NCBI GenBank assembly: GCA_902609675.1
Contig: CACLST010000003.1
Location: forward strand, 1-64,000
Length of the DNA: 64,000 nucleotides
Source of the DNA: an uncultured Pelagibacteraceae bacterium
GTDB taxonomy: Bacteria > Pseudomonadota > Alphaproteobacteria > Pelagibacterales > Pelagibacteraceae
Direction: 5' to 3'
Shown here piece by piece: positions 9,587 through 20,939 of the stretch; the stretch's first letter is position 1; every line of letters starts with the position of its first letter. Both the position numbers and the translations under genes were made by a program. The notes beneath the pieces were generated by a model. That model searched no databases and was not told the origin of the DNA. It saw only the letters and a list, made by a program, of their open reading frames with translations.

Positions 9587-10518
9587 TAATGAATATTTTT
9601 TCTATTATTTTTGAGTTTATTAAAATCTTCATCAGCATGGTAAGAAGATCTTGTTAAAGGTGATGAAGATACTAATAAAAATCCCTTAGATTTTGCTATT
9701 TTTCCTAGCTCTTTAAATTCATCCGGATGGTAATACCTATTTAATGGAAAGTGTTTGGCTGAAGGTTGAAGATATTGACCTATAGTTAAGAAGTCAACTT
9801 CTGCAGATCTTAGATCATCCATAACTTGTATTATCTCATCTTTTGTTTCTCCAAATCCAACCATTATTCCTGATTTTGTAAAAACATTTTTATTGAATTT
9901 TTTTGAATTTTTTAAAAGCTCTAATGATCCAAAATATCTTGCCCCTGGTCTAACTTTTACATAAAGACTTGGCACAGTTTCAATATTATGATTAAAAACA
10001 TCTGGGCTTGCTTCCAATACTCTTTTATAAGCATCACCTTTTCTTAAAAAATCAGGCGTTAAGACTTCAATTGTTGTATTTGGATTTTTTTTTCTTGTTG
10101 CAACAATAACATCATGAAAATGGTTTGATCCACCATCAGAAAGGTCGTCTCTATCAACAGATGTAATAACAACATGTCTTAAACTTAATTTTTTAACCGC
10201 ATTCGCTATTTTAATTGGCTCAAATTGATCTAATTTTTCTGGTTTTCCAGTTTTAACATCACAAAATGCACATGCTCTTGTACATGTGTCACCCATTATC
10301 ATTAGTGTTGCATGCCTTTTGCTCCAGCATTCAGTAATATTAGGGCAGTTTGCTTCTTGGCAAACTGTTACAAGATTATCTTTATTAACAACTGTTTTAG
10401 TTAAAAAAAACTCCTTACTATTTAATAGCTTAGATCTAATCCACTCAGGTTTCTTTTTGATAGGATTAATCGGTTTATTAACTTTTTCAGGGTGTCTTGG
10501 TCTATTTTTGATTTCCAT
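9586..10518 (-). CDS. lipA: Lipoyl synthase
   Basis: [13 protein letters not shown] and radical-SAM [15 protein letters not shown]. Confidence 0.97.
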   Translation of the reverse strand: MEIKNRPRHPEKVNKPINPIKKKPEWIRSKLLNSKEFFLTKTVVNKDNLVTVCQEANCPNITECWSKRHATLMIMGDTCTRACAFCDVKTGKPEKLDQFEPIKIANAVKKLSLRHVVITSVDRDDLSDGGSNHFHDVIVATRKKNPNTTIEVLTPDFLRKGDAYKRVLEASPDVFNHNIETVPSLYVKVRPGARYFGSLELLKNSKKFNKNVFTKSGIMVGFGETKDEIIQVMDDLRSAEVDFLTIGQYLQPSAKHFPLNRYYHPDEFKELGKIAKSKGFLLVSSSPLTRSSYHADEDFNKLKNNRKNIH

Positions 10519-10810
10519 TATCTTTAATTATATAGGTAGTCTCTCCTTCTTTTCCAAATAAAAACTTTTCTCTTATTAATATTTCTATGAAATCTAGATC
10601 TATATTTTCTGTTAAAAGTGAATTTTTGTGCTCTAAATCTTCTATTTTGCTATTAAGAGTAATTTGATCATTTTTTAGTTGCTCATACACATCTTTCTTT
10701 TCCATGTAAGAAATGAGACCCCTATCACCATCTAATAAATTAAAGAAAAAATATATAAATAGGAATGTTATGATGAGAATAAAATAGTTCTGTTTTAATT
10801 TATCTAACAT
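10502..10810 (-). CDS. ftsB: FtsB/DivIC-like septum formation initiator
   Basis: 102 aa: one TM, coiled coil, [18 protein letters not shown]; directly after eno as in other Alphaproteobacteria. Confidence 0.8.
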   Translation of the reverse strand: MLDKLKQNYFILIITFLFIYFFFNLLDGDRGLISYMEKKDVYEQLKNDQITLNSKIEDLEHKNSLLTENIDLDFIEILIREKFLFGKEGETTYIIKDNGNQK

Positions 10811-12069
10811 TAATCAATTTTATTCATTTTAGCTGATCTACCAAGAGATTCTTCAATACGAATTAGTTGGTTATATTTTGCAATTCTCTCTGATCTTGCT
10901 AGGGATCCAGTTTTGATTTGATTTGAATTGGTGCCTACTGCTAAATCAGCAATAAATGTGTCTTCAGTATCACCAGATCTATGGGAGATGATAGTTTTAA
11001 AACCAATAAGTTGAGCAAATTTTATTACTTCTAACGTTTCGGTTACAGTTCCTATTTGGTTCAATTTTATTAAAATACTATTTGCAGATAAGTTTAGAAA
11101 GCCTATTTTTAATCTTTCGAGATTAGTTACAAAAAGATCATCACCTATTATTTGTGTTTTGTTTTTTGTTTCATTTACAAATTTTGACCATGCCTTCCAA
11201 TCATCTTCACCAAATGGGTCCTCAATTGATTTAATTTGATATTTTTTAATAAGTTGTAAGTATTTTTTAATTGATTGATCAACACTTATGTAATTTTTAG
11301 AATGAATTGAATATTTGCCTTTTTTAATTAATTCATTTGCTGCAACATCTAAACAAATTGATATATCTTTACCATTTTTAAAACCTGATTTTTTAATAGC
11401 TAGAACAATAAGTTTTAATGCACTTTCATTATCACTTATCATTGGTGCAAAGCCACCTTCATCACCTACATTAATAGAGTGACCAGCTTTTTTTAATAAT
11501 ACTTTTAAATTGTTTATTACTAAAAAACACATTCTGACAGCATCATTAAATGATTTTGCTTTATCAGGTCTAATCATAAACTCTTGTATTCTAAGGCCAT
11601 TATCAGCATGTGCACCCCCATTAATAATATTCATTAAAGGAAAGGGGAGTTTAAAATTTTTTTTGACAATAAAGTTTTTATATAAAGGTATTTTTTTAAC
11701 TTTTGCTGATAATTTTTTTATAGCCATGGATACAGCTAATATTGTATTCGCACCTAATTTTGTTTTTTGTTTTGTGCCATCTAATTTTATAAGAATACTA
11801 TCTATTCTCTCTTGGTTATGGATGTTTTGATTTTTTAATTTTTTTGAAATTAATTTATTAACAGTTGCAACTGGTATTAAAACGCTTTTTCCTAGGTATT
11901 TTTTATTACTCTTATCTCTTTTTTCATAAGCCTCAAAAGTTCCTGTTGAGGCACCTGAAGGACAAATTGCTGACGCACTTAAATTATTTGAAAATACTTC
12001 AGCCTCAACGGTAGGATTTCCTCTACTGTCATAAACCTGTCTGGCTACAACTTTTTTGATTTTGCTCAT
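10810..12069 (-). CDS. eno: Enolase
   Basis: VVARQVYDSRGNPTVEAEV, FPLMNIINGGAHADN, VGDEGGFAP, IISHRSGDTEDTFIADLAVG. Confidence 0.98.
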   Translation of the reverse strand: MSKIKKVVARQVYDSRGNPTVEAEVFSNNLSASAICPSGASTGTFEAYEKRDKSNKKYLGKSVLIPVATVNKLISKKLKNQNIHNQERIDSILIKLDGTKQKTKLGANTILAVSMAIKKLSAKVKKIPLYKNFIVKKNFKLPFPLMNIINGGAHADNGLRIQEFMIRPDKAKSFNDAVRMCFLVINNLKVLLKKAGHSINVGDEGGFAPMISDNESALKLIVLAIKKSGFKNGKDISICLDVAANELIKKGKYSIHSKNYISVDQSIKKYLQLIKKYQIKSIEDPFGEDDWKAWSKFVNETKNKTQIIGDDLFVTNLERLKIGFLNLSANSILIKLNQIGTVTETLEVIKFAQLIGFKTIISHRSGDTEDTFIADLAVGTNSNQIKTGSLARSERIAKYNQLIRIEESLGRSAKMNKID

Positions 12070-12072
12070 TAA

Positions 12073-12897
12073 TTACTTTTTAACTAAATTATCAATTTCT
12101 ACAATTTTATTAATCAGCTCGTCTAATTTGTCTAAAGGGACCATGTTTGGACCATCAGATGGAGCATTATCAGGGTCCTGATGTGTTTCCAAAAAAATAG
12201 CTGCAACGCCTACTGCTACTGCTGCTCTCGACAAATACTCAACAAATTCTCTTTGACCACCACTTTTTTCACCTAGACCACCAGGTTGTTGCACTGAATG
12301 AGTTCCATCAAATACTACTGGATAACCATTTTTTGCCATGATGGGAATAGATCTCATATCTGAGACCAACGTATTGTAACCAAAGCTAGCTCCTCTTTCG
12401 GTCACTAAAATATTTTCATTACCACTATCAGAAATTTTTTTGGTTACATTCACCATATCCCACGGTGCTAGAAATTGACCCTTTTTAACATTAATAATTT
12501 TATTGGTTTTAGCAGCAGCAATTAATAAATCTGTTTGCCTACAAAGGAATGCTGGTATTTGAAGAACATCTACATGATTAGAAACTAGGGAACATTGATC
12601 TTCATTATGTATATCGGTAAGAACAGGTACTTTAATATCTTTTTTGATTTTATCAAATACAGGCAAGGAGTTTTCTAAACCAGCTCCTCTTTTGCCTTTC
12701 AAGCTTGTTCTATTAGCTTTATCAAATGAGGTTTTATAAATAAATCCAATATTATACTTTGTCACAATTTCTTTAATTTTGCCTGCCATGTCCAAAGCAT
12801 GTTGCTCGGTTTCAAGTTGACAAGGTCCAGCTATTAAACAAATTTTATTTTTGTTTGAAATTTCTATACCGTTACAATTAACTATTTTATTTTCCAT
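12073..12897 (-). CDS. kdsA: KDO-8-phosphate synthase
   Basis: LIAGPCQLE...[12 protein letters not shown]...[11 protein letters not shown]...[12 protein letters not shown]. Confidence 0.97.
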   Translation of the reverse strand: MENKIVNCNGIEISNKNKICLIAGPCQLETEQHALDMAGKIKEIVTKYNIGFIYKTSFDKANRTSLKGKRGAGLENSLPVFDKIKKDIKVPVLTDIHNEDQCSLVSNHVDVLQIPAFLCRQTDLLIAAAKTNKIINVKKGQFLAPWDMVNVTKKISDSGNENILVTERGASFGYNTLVSDMRSIPIMAKNGYPVVFDGTHSVQQPGGLGEKSGGQREFVEYLSRAAVAVGVAAIFLETHQDPDNAPSDGPNMVPLDKLDELINKIVEIDNLVKK

Positions 12898-14509
12898 TAA
12901 AAGATTTTGCAGCTTTAATAAATGATGAGAATAAAGGATGAGGATTTAAAGGTCTAGATTTAAATTCTGGATGAAATTGGACTCCAATAAACCATGGATG
13001 ATTTTTAAGTTCAATAATTTCAGGTAATTGATTGTCAGGAGAAATTCCTGAAAACATCAAACCTTTTTTTTCAAATTTTTGCATTAAATTTATATTGACT
13101 TCATATCTATGTCTGTGTCTCTCCTTAATCATATTAGATTTATAGATATTTTTTATGGCAGAATTATTTCTTAGTTTTGCCTCATATAGACCTAACCTCA
13201 TTGTTCCTCCAAGGTTTTTGTCGGTTCCTTTTATAATTTTTCCATCTTTGTTCCATTCATCAATTAATCCTATTACGGGAAAACAATTTTTATCTAATTC
13301 ACTAGAGCCAGCTTTTTTAATTTTTAAAATATTTCTTGCAAACTCAATCATTGCCATTTGCATTCCAAAACAAATACCTAGAAAAGGTATTTTTCTCTCT
13401 CTGGCATATCTAATTGCTTCAATTTTTCCCTCTGTTCCTCTTTTACCAAACCCTCCTGGTATCAATATTCCCGATACATTCTTTAATTTTGATTTAATTT
13501 CTTTTGATCTAAGTTTATCTGACTCAATTCTTACTAAGTTAACTTTAACTTTATTTGAAATTCCCCCATGTGTAAGAGCCTCATCAAGTGATTTATAAGC
13601 ATCTTTTAAGTTTACATATTTGCCTATGATAGCAATATTTACTGTTCTTTTTGTTTTTAAAACTATATTTGTAATTTTTTTCCAAGGCAGCAAGTGTGGT
13701 CTTTTTCTAGATTTAATTTTAAAAAATTTTAAAACTTGCTTATCTAATTTTTGATTAAAGAAACTTATTGGAGCTTCATAAATAGTTTTTACATCAACTG
13801 TTTCTATAACATTAGCAATGTCCACATTACAAAATAAGGATATTTTTCTTCTTTGATCTAAAGGAATAGACTGTTGAGATCTACAGATCACTATATCAGG
13901 TTGAATTCCTATACTTCTTAATTCTTTAACAGAATGTTGTGTTGGCTTTGTTTTAATTTCATCTGAAGATTTTAAAAATGGAACAAATGTTAAATGAATA
14001 AATAATGATTTTGATCTGCCATTATCATTTGAAAACTGTCTTATAGCTTCTAAAAATGGTAAGCTCTCAATATCACCAACCGTTCCTCCAATTTCACAAA
14101 TTACAAAATCTTCATTTGTTATATCCTTTTTTATAAATTCTTTAATTCTATCTGTAACATGTGGAATTACTTGAACTGTTTTTCCGAGATAACCTCCTCT
14201 TCTCTCTTTTTTTATGATATCACTATAAATTCTACCTGTAGTAATGTTGTCAGATTGTTTAGCTGAAATATTTGTAAATCTTTCGTAGTGTCCTAAATCT
14301 AAATCAGTCTCAGCCCCATCATCAGTTACAAAAACTTCACCATGTTGAAAAGGACTCATTGTTCCTGGATCTACATTTAAATATGGATCCATTTTTCTTA
14401 TTCTCACCTTATATCCTTGTGATCTAAGCAAATATCCGAGCGATGCTGATGACAAACCTTTACCTAGTGATGAAACCACGCCGCCAGTGACAAATATATA
14501 TCGCGCCAT
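12887..14509 (-). CDS. pyrG: CTP synthase
   Basis: [25 protein letters not shown]...[39 protein letters not shown]; glutaminase FLGICFGMQ. Confidence 0.98.
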   Translation of the reverse strand: MARYIFVTGGVVSSLGKGLSSASLGYLLRSQGYKVRIRKMDPYLNVDPGTMSPFQHGEVFVTDDGAETDLDLGHYERFTNISAKQSDNITTGRIYSDIIKKERRGGYLGKTVQVIPHVTDRIKEFIKKDITNEDFVICEIGGTVGDIESLPFLEAIRQFSNDNGRSKSLFIHLTFVPFLKSSDEIKTKPTQHSVKELRSIGIQPDIVICRSQQSIPLDQRRKISLFCNVDIANVIETVDVKTIYEAPISFFNQKLDKQVLKFFKIKSRKRPHLLPWKKITNIVLKTKRTVNIAIIGKYVNLKDAYKSLDEALTHGGISNKVKVNLVRIESDKLRSKEIKSKLKNVSGILIPGGFGKRGTEGKIEAIRYARERKIPFLGICFGMQMAMIEFARNILKIKKAGSSELDKNCFPVIGLIDEWNKDGKIIKGTDKNLGGTMRLGLYEAKLRNNSAIKNIYKSNMIKERHRHRYEVNINLMQKFEKKGLMFSGISPDNQLPEIIELKNHPWFIGVQFHPEFKSRPLNPHPLFSSFIKAAKSFNGK

Positions 14510-14549
14510 GGAATTATGTTATAGCTAATGAATTATAAAAATAAAAGTA

Positions 14550-14852
14550 TTAATTATTATTTTCCGGTAATTTAGGAGCATCGTCTGCATTTTCTTCAAT
14601 TTTATCAATTACAGACGTATTTGAAGGAAGATCTCCTCGTGAAATAATAGTCAATCCTAGACTACAAATTATGAATAATGTTGCAACTATTGCCGTTGCT
14701 TTAGTCATAAAGTTCCCAGCCGACCTTGAAAACATAAAGTTATCTTGAGAAACTCCAATACCCAAGGCTCCACCTTCAGATTTTTGAAACAAAACCAGCA
14801 ATACTAGAATTGCTGCTAATATTATATTTATAATTAATAGTATGTTTTCCAC
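14550..14852 (-). CDS. secG: Preprotein translocase subunit SecG
   Basis: 100 aa; LVLLVLFQKSEGGALGIG...GNFMTKATAIVATLFI. Confidence 0.92.
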   Translation of the reverse strand: MENILLIINIILAAILVLLVLFQKSEGGALGIGVSQDNFMFSRSAGNFMTKATAIVATLFIICSLGLTIISRGDLPSNTSVIDKIEENADDAPKLPENNN

Positions 14853-14857
14853 GACGC

Positions 14858-15604
14858 CTAAATAATTGATTTTTTCATTATATCAATAAATATTTTTTCA
14901 TTAGTTGATGCTCCACCAACCAAAAAACCATCAATATTATCGATTCTCATTAAATTTTTTATATTTTTTGGGTTTACAGAGCCTCCATATAAAATCTTAG
15001 ATTTTGTAAATTTTTTTGAAATCTTTAAGGTGTTTCTTATAAATCTAATATTTTCTTTTAAATCATTTTCACTAGGAATAATGCCTGTGCCAATTGACCA
15101 AACAGGTTCATATGCAATTATAACTTTATTTAAATTCTTTAAATTTTTTAAACCTTCAAGTAATTGTTTTTTTAAAACATATTTTGTTTTATTTTTTCTT
15201 TTATCAATCAATTTTTCGCCTATGCATAAAATAACATTTAATTTTTCATTAAGTGCAGACTTAATCTTTAAATTAATTTTTTTATTATCATTTTCTGCTC
15301 TTGTTTCTGAATGTCCAATTATAACAAACTCACCCCCTAAATCTTTAATCATCTTTGAGCTTATAGCTCCAGTGAAAGGTCCATAGTTGACTTGTGTATG
15401 ACAATCTTGAGCACCAATTTTGATATTTGATTTTCTTGTTTTATCTACAAAAGATTTGATCAATGTATAAGGTGGACAATAAATAATATTGGCTTTAAGT
15501 TTCTTTGTTTTTGAATAACTTATTACTTTATTTAATGAATTAACTGACTTAACTGACCCAAACATCTTCCAATTAGCAATGAAATACATATTATTATTTG
15601 TCAT
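14858..15604 (-). CDS. tpiA: Triosephosphate isomerase
   Basis: FIANWKMFGS...IIGHSETRAEND...IAYEPVWSIGTG...LYGGSVNPKN. Confidence 0.97.
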   Translation of the reverse strand: MTNNNMYFIANWKMFGSVKSVNSLNKVISYSKTKKLKANIIYCPPYTLIKSFVDKTRKSNIKIGAQDCHTQVNYGPFTGAISSKMIKDLGGEFVIIGHSETRAENDNKKINLKIKSALNEKLNVILCIGEKLIDKRKNKTKYVLKKQLLEGLKNLKNLNKVIIAYEPVWSIGTGIIPSENDLKENIRFIRNTLKISKKFTKSKILYGGSVNPKNIKNLMRIDNIDGFLVGGASTNEKIFIDIMKKSII

Positions 15605-15665
15605 AAAGATTAATATAATTTATATGTTTATTTTTTTTTAGATCAATAAATAAAGACTATAGAAT

Positions 15666-17087
15666 ATGATAAGTAAATTAAGAGGTTTCTCAAATTCAAA
15701 ATTAGCTGGGGTACTTGTCGGAATTATTATAATTCCATTTGTATTTTGGGGCATGGGCAGTGTTTTTAGTGGAGGAAATACTAACAACGTTGCTAAGATT
15801 AATAATGAAGCAATCTCATCAAAAGATTTTGTAAATTTTATAAACGAGTCGAGACTCACAAATGACATTATAAAAGCAAACATAGATAAAAATATTATTG
15901 AAAATATTTTATCAGAATTGGTATCTGAGAAATTAATTGAGATGGAAATTAAAGAATTAAATGTATCAATGTCAGAAGAGGCATTGGCAAATAAAATAAG
16001 ATCTAATTCAACACTACTTGATGATAATAAGAAGTTTTCAAGAGTTAAGTATGAAAAATTTTTATTAGAAAATAACTTAAGTGCTTCGACATTTGAAAAT
16101 TCATTAAAGAAACAAGAGCTAAAAGAAAATTTATTTAATTATATTAGTGGAGGAATTAAGTCGCCTTATTTTTTAAAAAATAAAATATATATCAATGAAA
16201 ATAAAAAAATCGAAATCGAATTTTTAGATTTAGATTTAGTTCATGATAAAACTGCAACAAATTTAGAAGTTGAAGATTTCATTAAAAATAATCAAGAAAT
16301 TTTGAAAATTGATTTTATTGATGCCACTTATGCAAAAATTACTCCTAAAAATCTAATAGAAATAGATGAGTTTAATGATGAATTTTTTAAGAAAATTGAT
16401 GAGATAGAAAATAATATTTTAAACGGATCAAATATTAGAGAAATTAATGAAGTTTATAATTTAAAGCTTAATGAAATTAATAATTTTATATTAAATGATG
16501 ATTCAGATGAAATACTTGAAGAAATTTACTCAAAAAGAAACCAGGATAAGATACAAATAGTTGACAAAAATGATTATTATCTAATTTTTGAAATATCAAA
16601 TATTAACAAAAAAATTCCAAATAAAGCAGATCCAAAATTTTTAGAAAACGTTAAAAAAAATGTTATTTTGAAAAAGAAATTTGAATTTAATAAAAGTCTT
16701 TTTGAAAAAATTGATGAAAAAATATTTAATGATGATGAGTTTTTGAAACTATCAAAGGATACAAATAATATTAAGACTATAACTATTAAAAACAGTAATG
16801 ATTACGAAATTTTTGACCCAGACTCTTTAAAACTTTTATACACATTACCAAAAGAAAGTTTCTCATTAGTAACTGGGGAAACAAATAAAGTTTTTCTTAC
16901 AAAAATTAAGAATATTTATTATTCAGATATGGAAAAAAATACTGATTATGTTGAAGAATATTCTATTAAAGCAAATAACGATATTATTAATGATGTTTAT
17001 ACATCTTATGATCTATCTTTAAATTCAAAATATAAGGTAAAAATTTTCAATCAAACAATTGACAGAGTTAAAAATTATTTTAGATAA
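15666..17087 (+). CDS. SurA_N/PpiD-like membrane-anchored periplasmic chaperone, short
   Basis: N-terminal TM (LAGVLVGIIIIPFVFWGMGSVF), then VAKINNEAISSKDFVNFIN typical of the PpiD/SurA N-terminal domain. Between tpiA and trpE, as ppiD is in other Alphaproteobacteria. Confidence 0.75.
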   Translation: MISKLRGFSNSKLAGVLVGIIIIPFVFWGMGSVFSGGNTNNVAKINNEAISSKDFVNFINESRLTNDIIKANIDKNIIENILSELVSEKLIEMEIKELNVSMSEEALANKIRSNSTLLDDNKKFSRVKYEKFLLENNLSASTFENSLKKQELKENLFNYISGGIKSPYFLKNKIYINENKKIEIEFLDLDLVHDKTATNLEVEDFIKNNQEILKIDFIDATYAKITPKNLIEIDEFNDEFFKKIDEIENNILNGSNIREINEVYNLKLNEINNFILNDDSDEILEEIYSKRNQDKIQIVDKNDYYLIFEISNINKKIPNKADPKFLENVKKNVILKKKFEFNKSLFEKIDEKIFNDDEFLKLSKDTNNIKTITIKNSNDYEIFDPDSLKLLYTLPKESFSLVTGETNKVFLTKIKNIYYSDMEKNTDYVEEYSIKANNDIINDVYTSYDLSLNSKYKVKIFNQTIDRVKNYFR

Positions 17088-18544
17088 TGTTGAATATTGA
17101 TCTAAAGTTATTTAAGAAAAATCACAAAAAAAATAAAAATCAAGTTCTTTACCATACAATAAAATCAAATGGCTTAAAAGAAATAGAAAATTTAATTAAC
17201 AACTTTTTAAATGTAAGAAATAGCTTCGTATTCGAGTCTGTTGAAAAAGGTTTCATAAAAGGCAGATATACAATTTTTGGTAAAAATCCTGATAAAATTT
17301 GGGAATTTAATAATAATAACTGTGTTTTGAAGTATGAAAATAAAAGAAAAAAATTAAGAGGAGCTCCAAAAGATAATATTGAGAAAATAATCGAAAATTT
17401 TAATTTTAAAATACCAAGTGAATTACCACCAATTAGCTCAATTATATCAGGGTATTTCTCTTATGATACAATAAGATATATTGAGAAAATTCCTAATACG
17501 ACAAAAGATGATCTTAAAATTCCTGATGCAAGAATTTTGAGACCAAAAAATCTAGTTGTTTTTGATAATGTTAAAAAAAAATTATTTTTTATAGTTAATT
17601 GTTTTTTTGATGAAAAAATAAAAAATTATCAAGTTAGGTATGACCAAATTCAAAAAGAAATAGAAGAAATGATATTTTTGGCAAATTATAGTTACAAGAT
17701 AAATCAGTCAAAAACTAAGATTTCAAAACCGAAAGTTAAATCAAATATTTCAAAAAAGAAATTCCTTAATAATGTTTCTAAAGCTAAAAATTACATTAAA
17801 ATAGGAGATATTTTTCAAGTTGTTCTAAGTCAAAGGTTCGAAACTGATCTTAATAAAGAACCATTAGATATTTATAAAAAATTGAGAATTACTAACCCTT
17901 CCCCTTTCATGTATTTTTTTAACTTTGAGGATTTTCAAATTATAGGTGCAAGTCCTGAGATACTTGTGAGACTCAGAGATAATAAAATAACTATTAGACC
18001 TATTGCTGGCACAAGACCTAGAGGTAAAAATAAAAAAGAAGATAAATTTTATGAAAAAGATCTTTTAAAAGATAAAAAAGAGCTTTCTGAACACTTAATG
18101 CTTCTTGACCTTGGAAGAAATGATGCTGGAAAAGTTTCTAAAATTAACTCAGTTAAAGTTACAGAAAGTTTTAAGATAGAGCGATATTCACATGTAATGC
18201 ACATAGTCTCAAATGTTGAAGGTGTATTTAATAAAAAATTTGGTAAATTTGATACGTTATTAGCTGGTTTTCCTGCTGGAACGGTATCAGGCGCACCTAA
18301 AATAAGAGCTATGGAGATTATAGATGAATTAGAAACGACGAGGCGAAAAGTTTATGCTGGTGGTATTGGTTATTTTTCTGCAAATGGTGATTTTGATACT
18401 TGTATTGCGCTTAGAACAGCAATTTCGAAAAATAAAAAATTTTACGTACAATCAGGTGCAGGAATTGTTGCTGATAGTAAACCTATTAATGAATTTAATG
18501 AAACAGTTAATAAAGCAAAAGCTTTAATTAAGGCTTTGGAGTAA
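17087..18544 (+). CDS. trpE: Anthranilate synthase component I
   Basis: GDIFQVVLSQRFE, ASPEILVRL, IRPIAGTRPRG, FPAGTVSGAPKIRAMEIIDELE, TAISKNKKFYVQSGAGIVADS. Confidence 0.96.
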   Translation: MLNIDLKLFKKNHKKNKNQVLYHTIKSNGLKEIENLINNFLNVRNSFVFESVEKGFIKGRYTIFGKNPDKIWEFNNNNCVLKYENKRKKLRGAPKDNIEKIIENFNFKIPSELPPISSIISGYFSYDTIRYIEKIPNTTKDDLKIPDARILRPKNLVVFDNVKKKLFFIVNCFFDEKIKNYQVRYDQIQKEIEEMIFLANYSYKINQSKTKISKPKVKSNISKKKFLNNVSKAKNYIKIGDIFQVVLSQRFETDLNKEPLDIYKKLRITNPSPFMYFFNFEDFQIIGASPEILVRLRDNKITIRPIAGTRPRGKNKKEDKFYEKDLLKDKKELSEHLMLLDLGRNDAGKVSKINSVKVTESFKIERYSHVMHIVSNVEGVFNKKFGKFDTLLAGFPAGTVSGAPKIRAMEIIDELETTRRKVYAGGIGYFSANGDFDTCIALRTAISKNKKFYVQSGAGIVADSKPINEFNETVNKAKALIKALE

Positions 18545-18549
18545 AGAAT

Positions 18550-19113
18550 ATGAAAATAATTTTAATTGATAATTATGATAGCTTTACATTCAATTTATAT
18601 CACTATCTTTCATCCTTTGCTAAAGTTGATGTTTTAAGAAACGATAAAGTAGATCATCGTTACATTTTAAGAAAAGGATATAATAAAATTGTAATATCTC
18701 CAGGTCCTGGAAATCCTAATCAATCTGGAAATTGTTTAAAGATAGTAAAAAATTTGTATAAAAAAATGCCAATACTTGGTGTTTGTTTAGGTCATCAAAT
18801 TATTGGTCAAATATTTGGTTCTAAAATAATTCAAGCTAAAGAACTTGTACATGGAAAAACAAGTAATATTATAAATAAGAAAATTGGTATTTTAAATAAT
18901 TTACCAAAAAATTTCTCAGCTACTAGATATCATAGTTTGGTAATTGATAGAAAATCTTTATCTAAAGATTTAAAAATTACATCTAGTACTTCAGATGGGA
19001 CAATTATGGGTGTTATGCATAAGAAATACAAAATTCATGGAGTTCAATTTCATCCTGAAAGTATCAAAACAAAATATGGTTTAAAAATTTTAGAAAACTT
19101 TGTAAAGGAGTAA
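18550..19113 (+). CDS. trpG: Anthranilate synthase component II (glutamine amidotransferase)
   Basis: LIDNYDSFTFNLYHYL, VISPGPGNP, LGVCLGHQ, VQFHPESI. Confidence 0.95.
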   Translation: MKIILIDNYDSFTFNLYHYLSSFAKVDVLRNDKVDHRYILRKGYNKIVISPGPGNPNQSGNCLKIVKNLYKKMPILGVCLGHQIIGQIFGSKIIQAKELVHGKTSNIINKKIGILNNLPKNFSATRYHSLVIDRKSLSKDLKITSSTSDGTIMGVMHKKYKIHGVQFHPESIKTKYGLKILENFVKE

Positions 19114-19115
19114 AA

Positions 19116-20108
19116 ATGGATCAATTTTTAGAAAAGCTCAGAAATAAAATAAATTTAAATTTTGATGAGAGTAAAAATGCATTTGAGATTTTAATGAATG
19201 GTGAGGCCAGTGATCATCAAATTTATGATTTTTTAACTTTATTGTCAGATAAAGGTGAGGTTTCAGATGAAATAGCTGGTGGTGTATATATATTAAGAGA
19301 TAAGTCAAAAAGAGTAAAAGTTGAAAACTGCATTGATACTTGTGGTACTGGTGGAGATGGAAAAGATACTCTAAATATTTCAACAGCATCAGCGCTGTTA
19401 TTAGCAAGTATGGGTGTTAAAGTAGCAAAGCATGGAAATAAAGCAGTTTCATCAAAATGTGGGTCAGCTGACGTTCTTGAAGCCTTAAATATAAATATCA
19501 ACTTAGAACCAAAACAAATCGAGGAACAGATTAAAAATGATAATTTTGGCTTTATGTTTGCGCCAAATTACCACTCGGCAATGAAATATGTTGGTCCAAC
19601 AAGAAAAAAAATAGGAAAAAGAACTATTTTTAATATGATAGGTCCATTAAGCAACCCGGCTCTTGTTGAAAGGCAAGTAATTGGTGTTTTTGATAATAAG
19701 CTTCTAAAAGTTTTTGCAAATGCACTAAAAAATCTAAATTTAAAATTTGCGTGGATTGTAAATAGTGAGGATGGTCTAGATGAAATATCACCTTACGCTA
19801 AAACTAATGTTGTGCAATTGAAAAATAATGAAATATCTGAGTTTATAATTGATCCAAATGAGTTAAATGTTAATGCTGATAAATTTGAAAATTTAGTAGG
19901 AGATGATGCTAAATTTAATTCTGATGAAATTTTAAATATTTTTCAAGGGAAAGATAATGATTTTTCAAAAGCAGTATGTCTAAATGCTGCAGCAGGATTA
20001 ATAGTTTCTGAAAAATATGATGATTTTAAAATTGCTTATAATTATACCAGAGGATTTATTAAATCTGGAGCTGCATTCAAATACATAAAAAATATACAGA
20101 ATGTCTGA
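19116..20108 (+). CDS. trpD: Anthranilate phosphoribosyltransferase
   Basis: DTCGTGGDGKDTLNISTASALLLASMGVKVAKHGNKAVSSKCGSADVLEAL. Confidence 0.97.
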   Translation: MDQFLEKLRNKINLNFDESKNAFEILMNGEASDHQIYDFLTLLSDKGEVSDEIAGGVYILRDKSKRVKVENCIDTCGTGGDGKDTLNISTASALLLASMGVKVAKHGNKAVSSKCGSADVLEALNININLEPKQIEEQIKNDNFGFMFAPNYHSAMKYVGPTRKKIGKRTIFNMIGPLSNPALVERQVIGVFDNKLLKVFANALKNLNLKFAWIVNSEDGLDEISPYAKTNVVQLKNNEISEFIIDPNELNVNADKFENLVGDDAKFNSDEILNIFQGKDNDFSKAVCLNAAAGLIVSEKYDDFKIAYNYTRGFIKSGAAFKYIKNIQNV

Positions 20109-20892
20109 AAATATTCTTCAAAAAATAATTGATCAAAAAAAGGTTAAAATTGAAAAATTAAAACGTGAAATTGATATTAGGAGCTTGATAGAAACAATTA
20201 ATGAAAAAAATGTTTTTTTTGATTTTAAGAAAAAAATACAAACCAATATCTCAGAAAATAAGATATCCGTAATTGCTGAAATAAAAAAAGCTAGTCCATC
20301 TGCAGGTATTTTGATAGATGATTACGACCCAGTAAAAATTGCAAATATCTATAACTCTAAGAATGTTACTTGTTTGTCTGTATTAGCTGAGGAAGACTTT
20401 TTTTTAGGAAATTTATCTCATATTTCTGAAATTAAAAAAAAAATTGAATTACCTATTCTTTGTAAAGATTTTTTTGTTGATAAATTTCAAGTACCTTTAG
20501 CAAAAAGTTACGGTGCTGATGCAGTCCTGATCATATTAGCTGGTATTTCTGAAAAAACTGCTGATGAAATTTACGAGGAGGCTTTAAAGCATAATATGAG
20601 TGTGATTGTTGAAGTTCATACAGTTGAAGAGGCAGAAAAATCGGTAAAATATCCGGATGCTTTAATTGGTATAAATAACCGAAACCTTAAAACTCTTAAA
20701 ACTGAGATAAATACAACTTATGATATATATGATGTTGTTTCAAATCACTCCTCCCCTCTAATTTCTGAGAGTGGTCTAAAAACAAAAGATGAATTGCTTG
20801 ATATAAAAAACAGGACCTCAATAAGCACTTTTTTAATTGGTGAATCACTTTTAAAAGATTTGGAAAATAACAATATTTTTTCCCTTTTATAG
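20101..20892 (+). CDS. trpC: Indole-3-glycerol phosphate synthase
   Basis: VIAEIKKASPSAG, PILCKDFFVDKFQV, GINNRNLKT, LISESGL. Confidence 0.96.
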   Translation: MSENILQKIIDQKKVKIEKLKREIDIRSLIETINEKNVFFDFKKKIQTNISENKISVIAEIKKASPSAGILIDDYDPVKIANIYNSKNVTCLSVLAEEDFFLGNLSHISEIKKKIELPILCKDFFVDKFQVPLAKSYGADAVLIILAGISEKTADEIYEEALKHNMSVIVEVHTVEEAEKSVKYPDALIGINNRNLKTLKTEINTTYDIYDVVSNHSSPLISESGLKTKDELLDIKNRTSISTFLIGESLLKDLENNNIFSLL

Positions 20893-20939
20893 AAATTTTC
20901 CTCGATTTATCAGGCTTTTTAGCTGTTGTATAAATTGAG

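Noticed and set aside
13155-13598. 147-aa plus ORF antisense to pyrG
   Set aside because: Shadow ORF of a well-conserved gene in AT-rich sequence; no recognisable domain.
19138-19501. Two minus ORFs (89 and 92 aa) inside trpD
   Set aside because: Antisense to strongly conserved trpD; composition typical of shadow frames.
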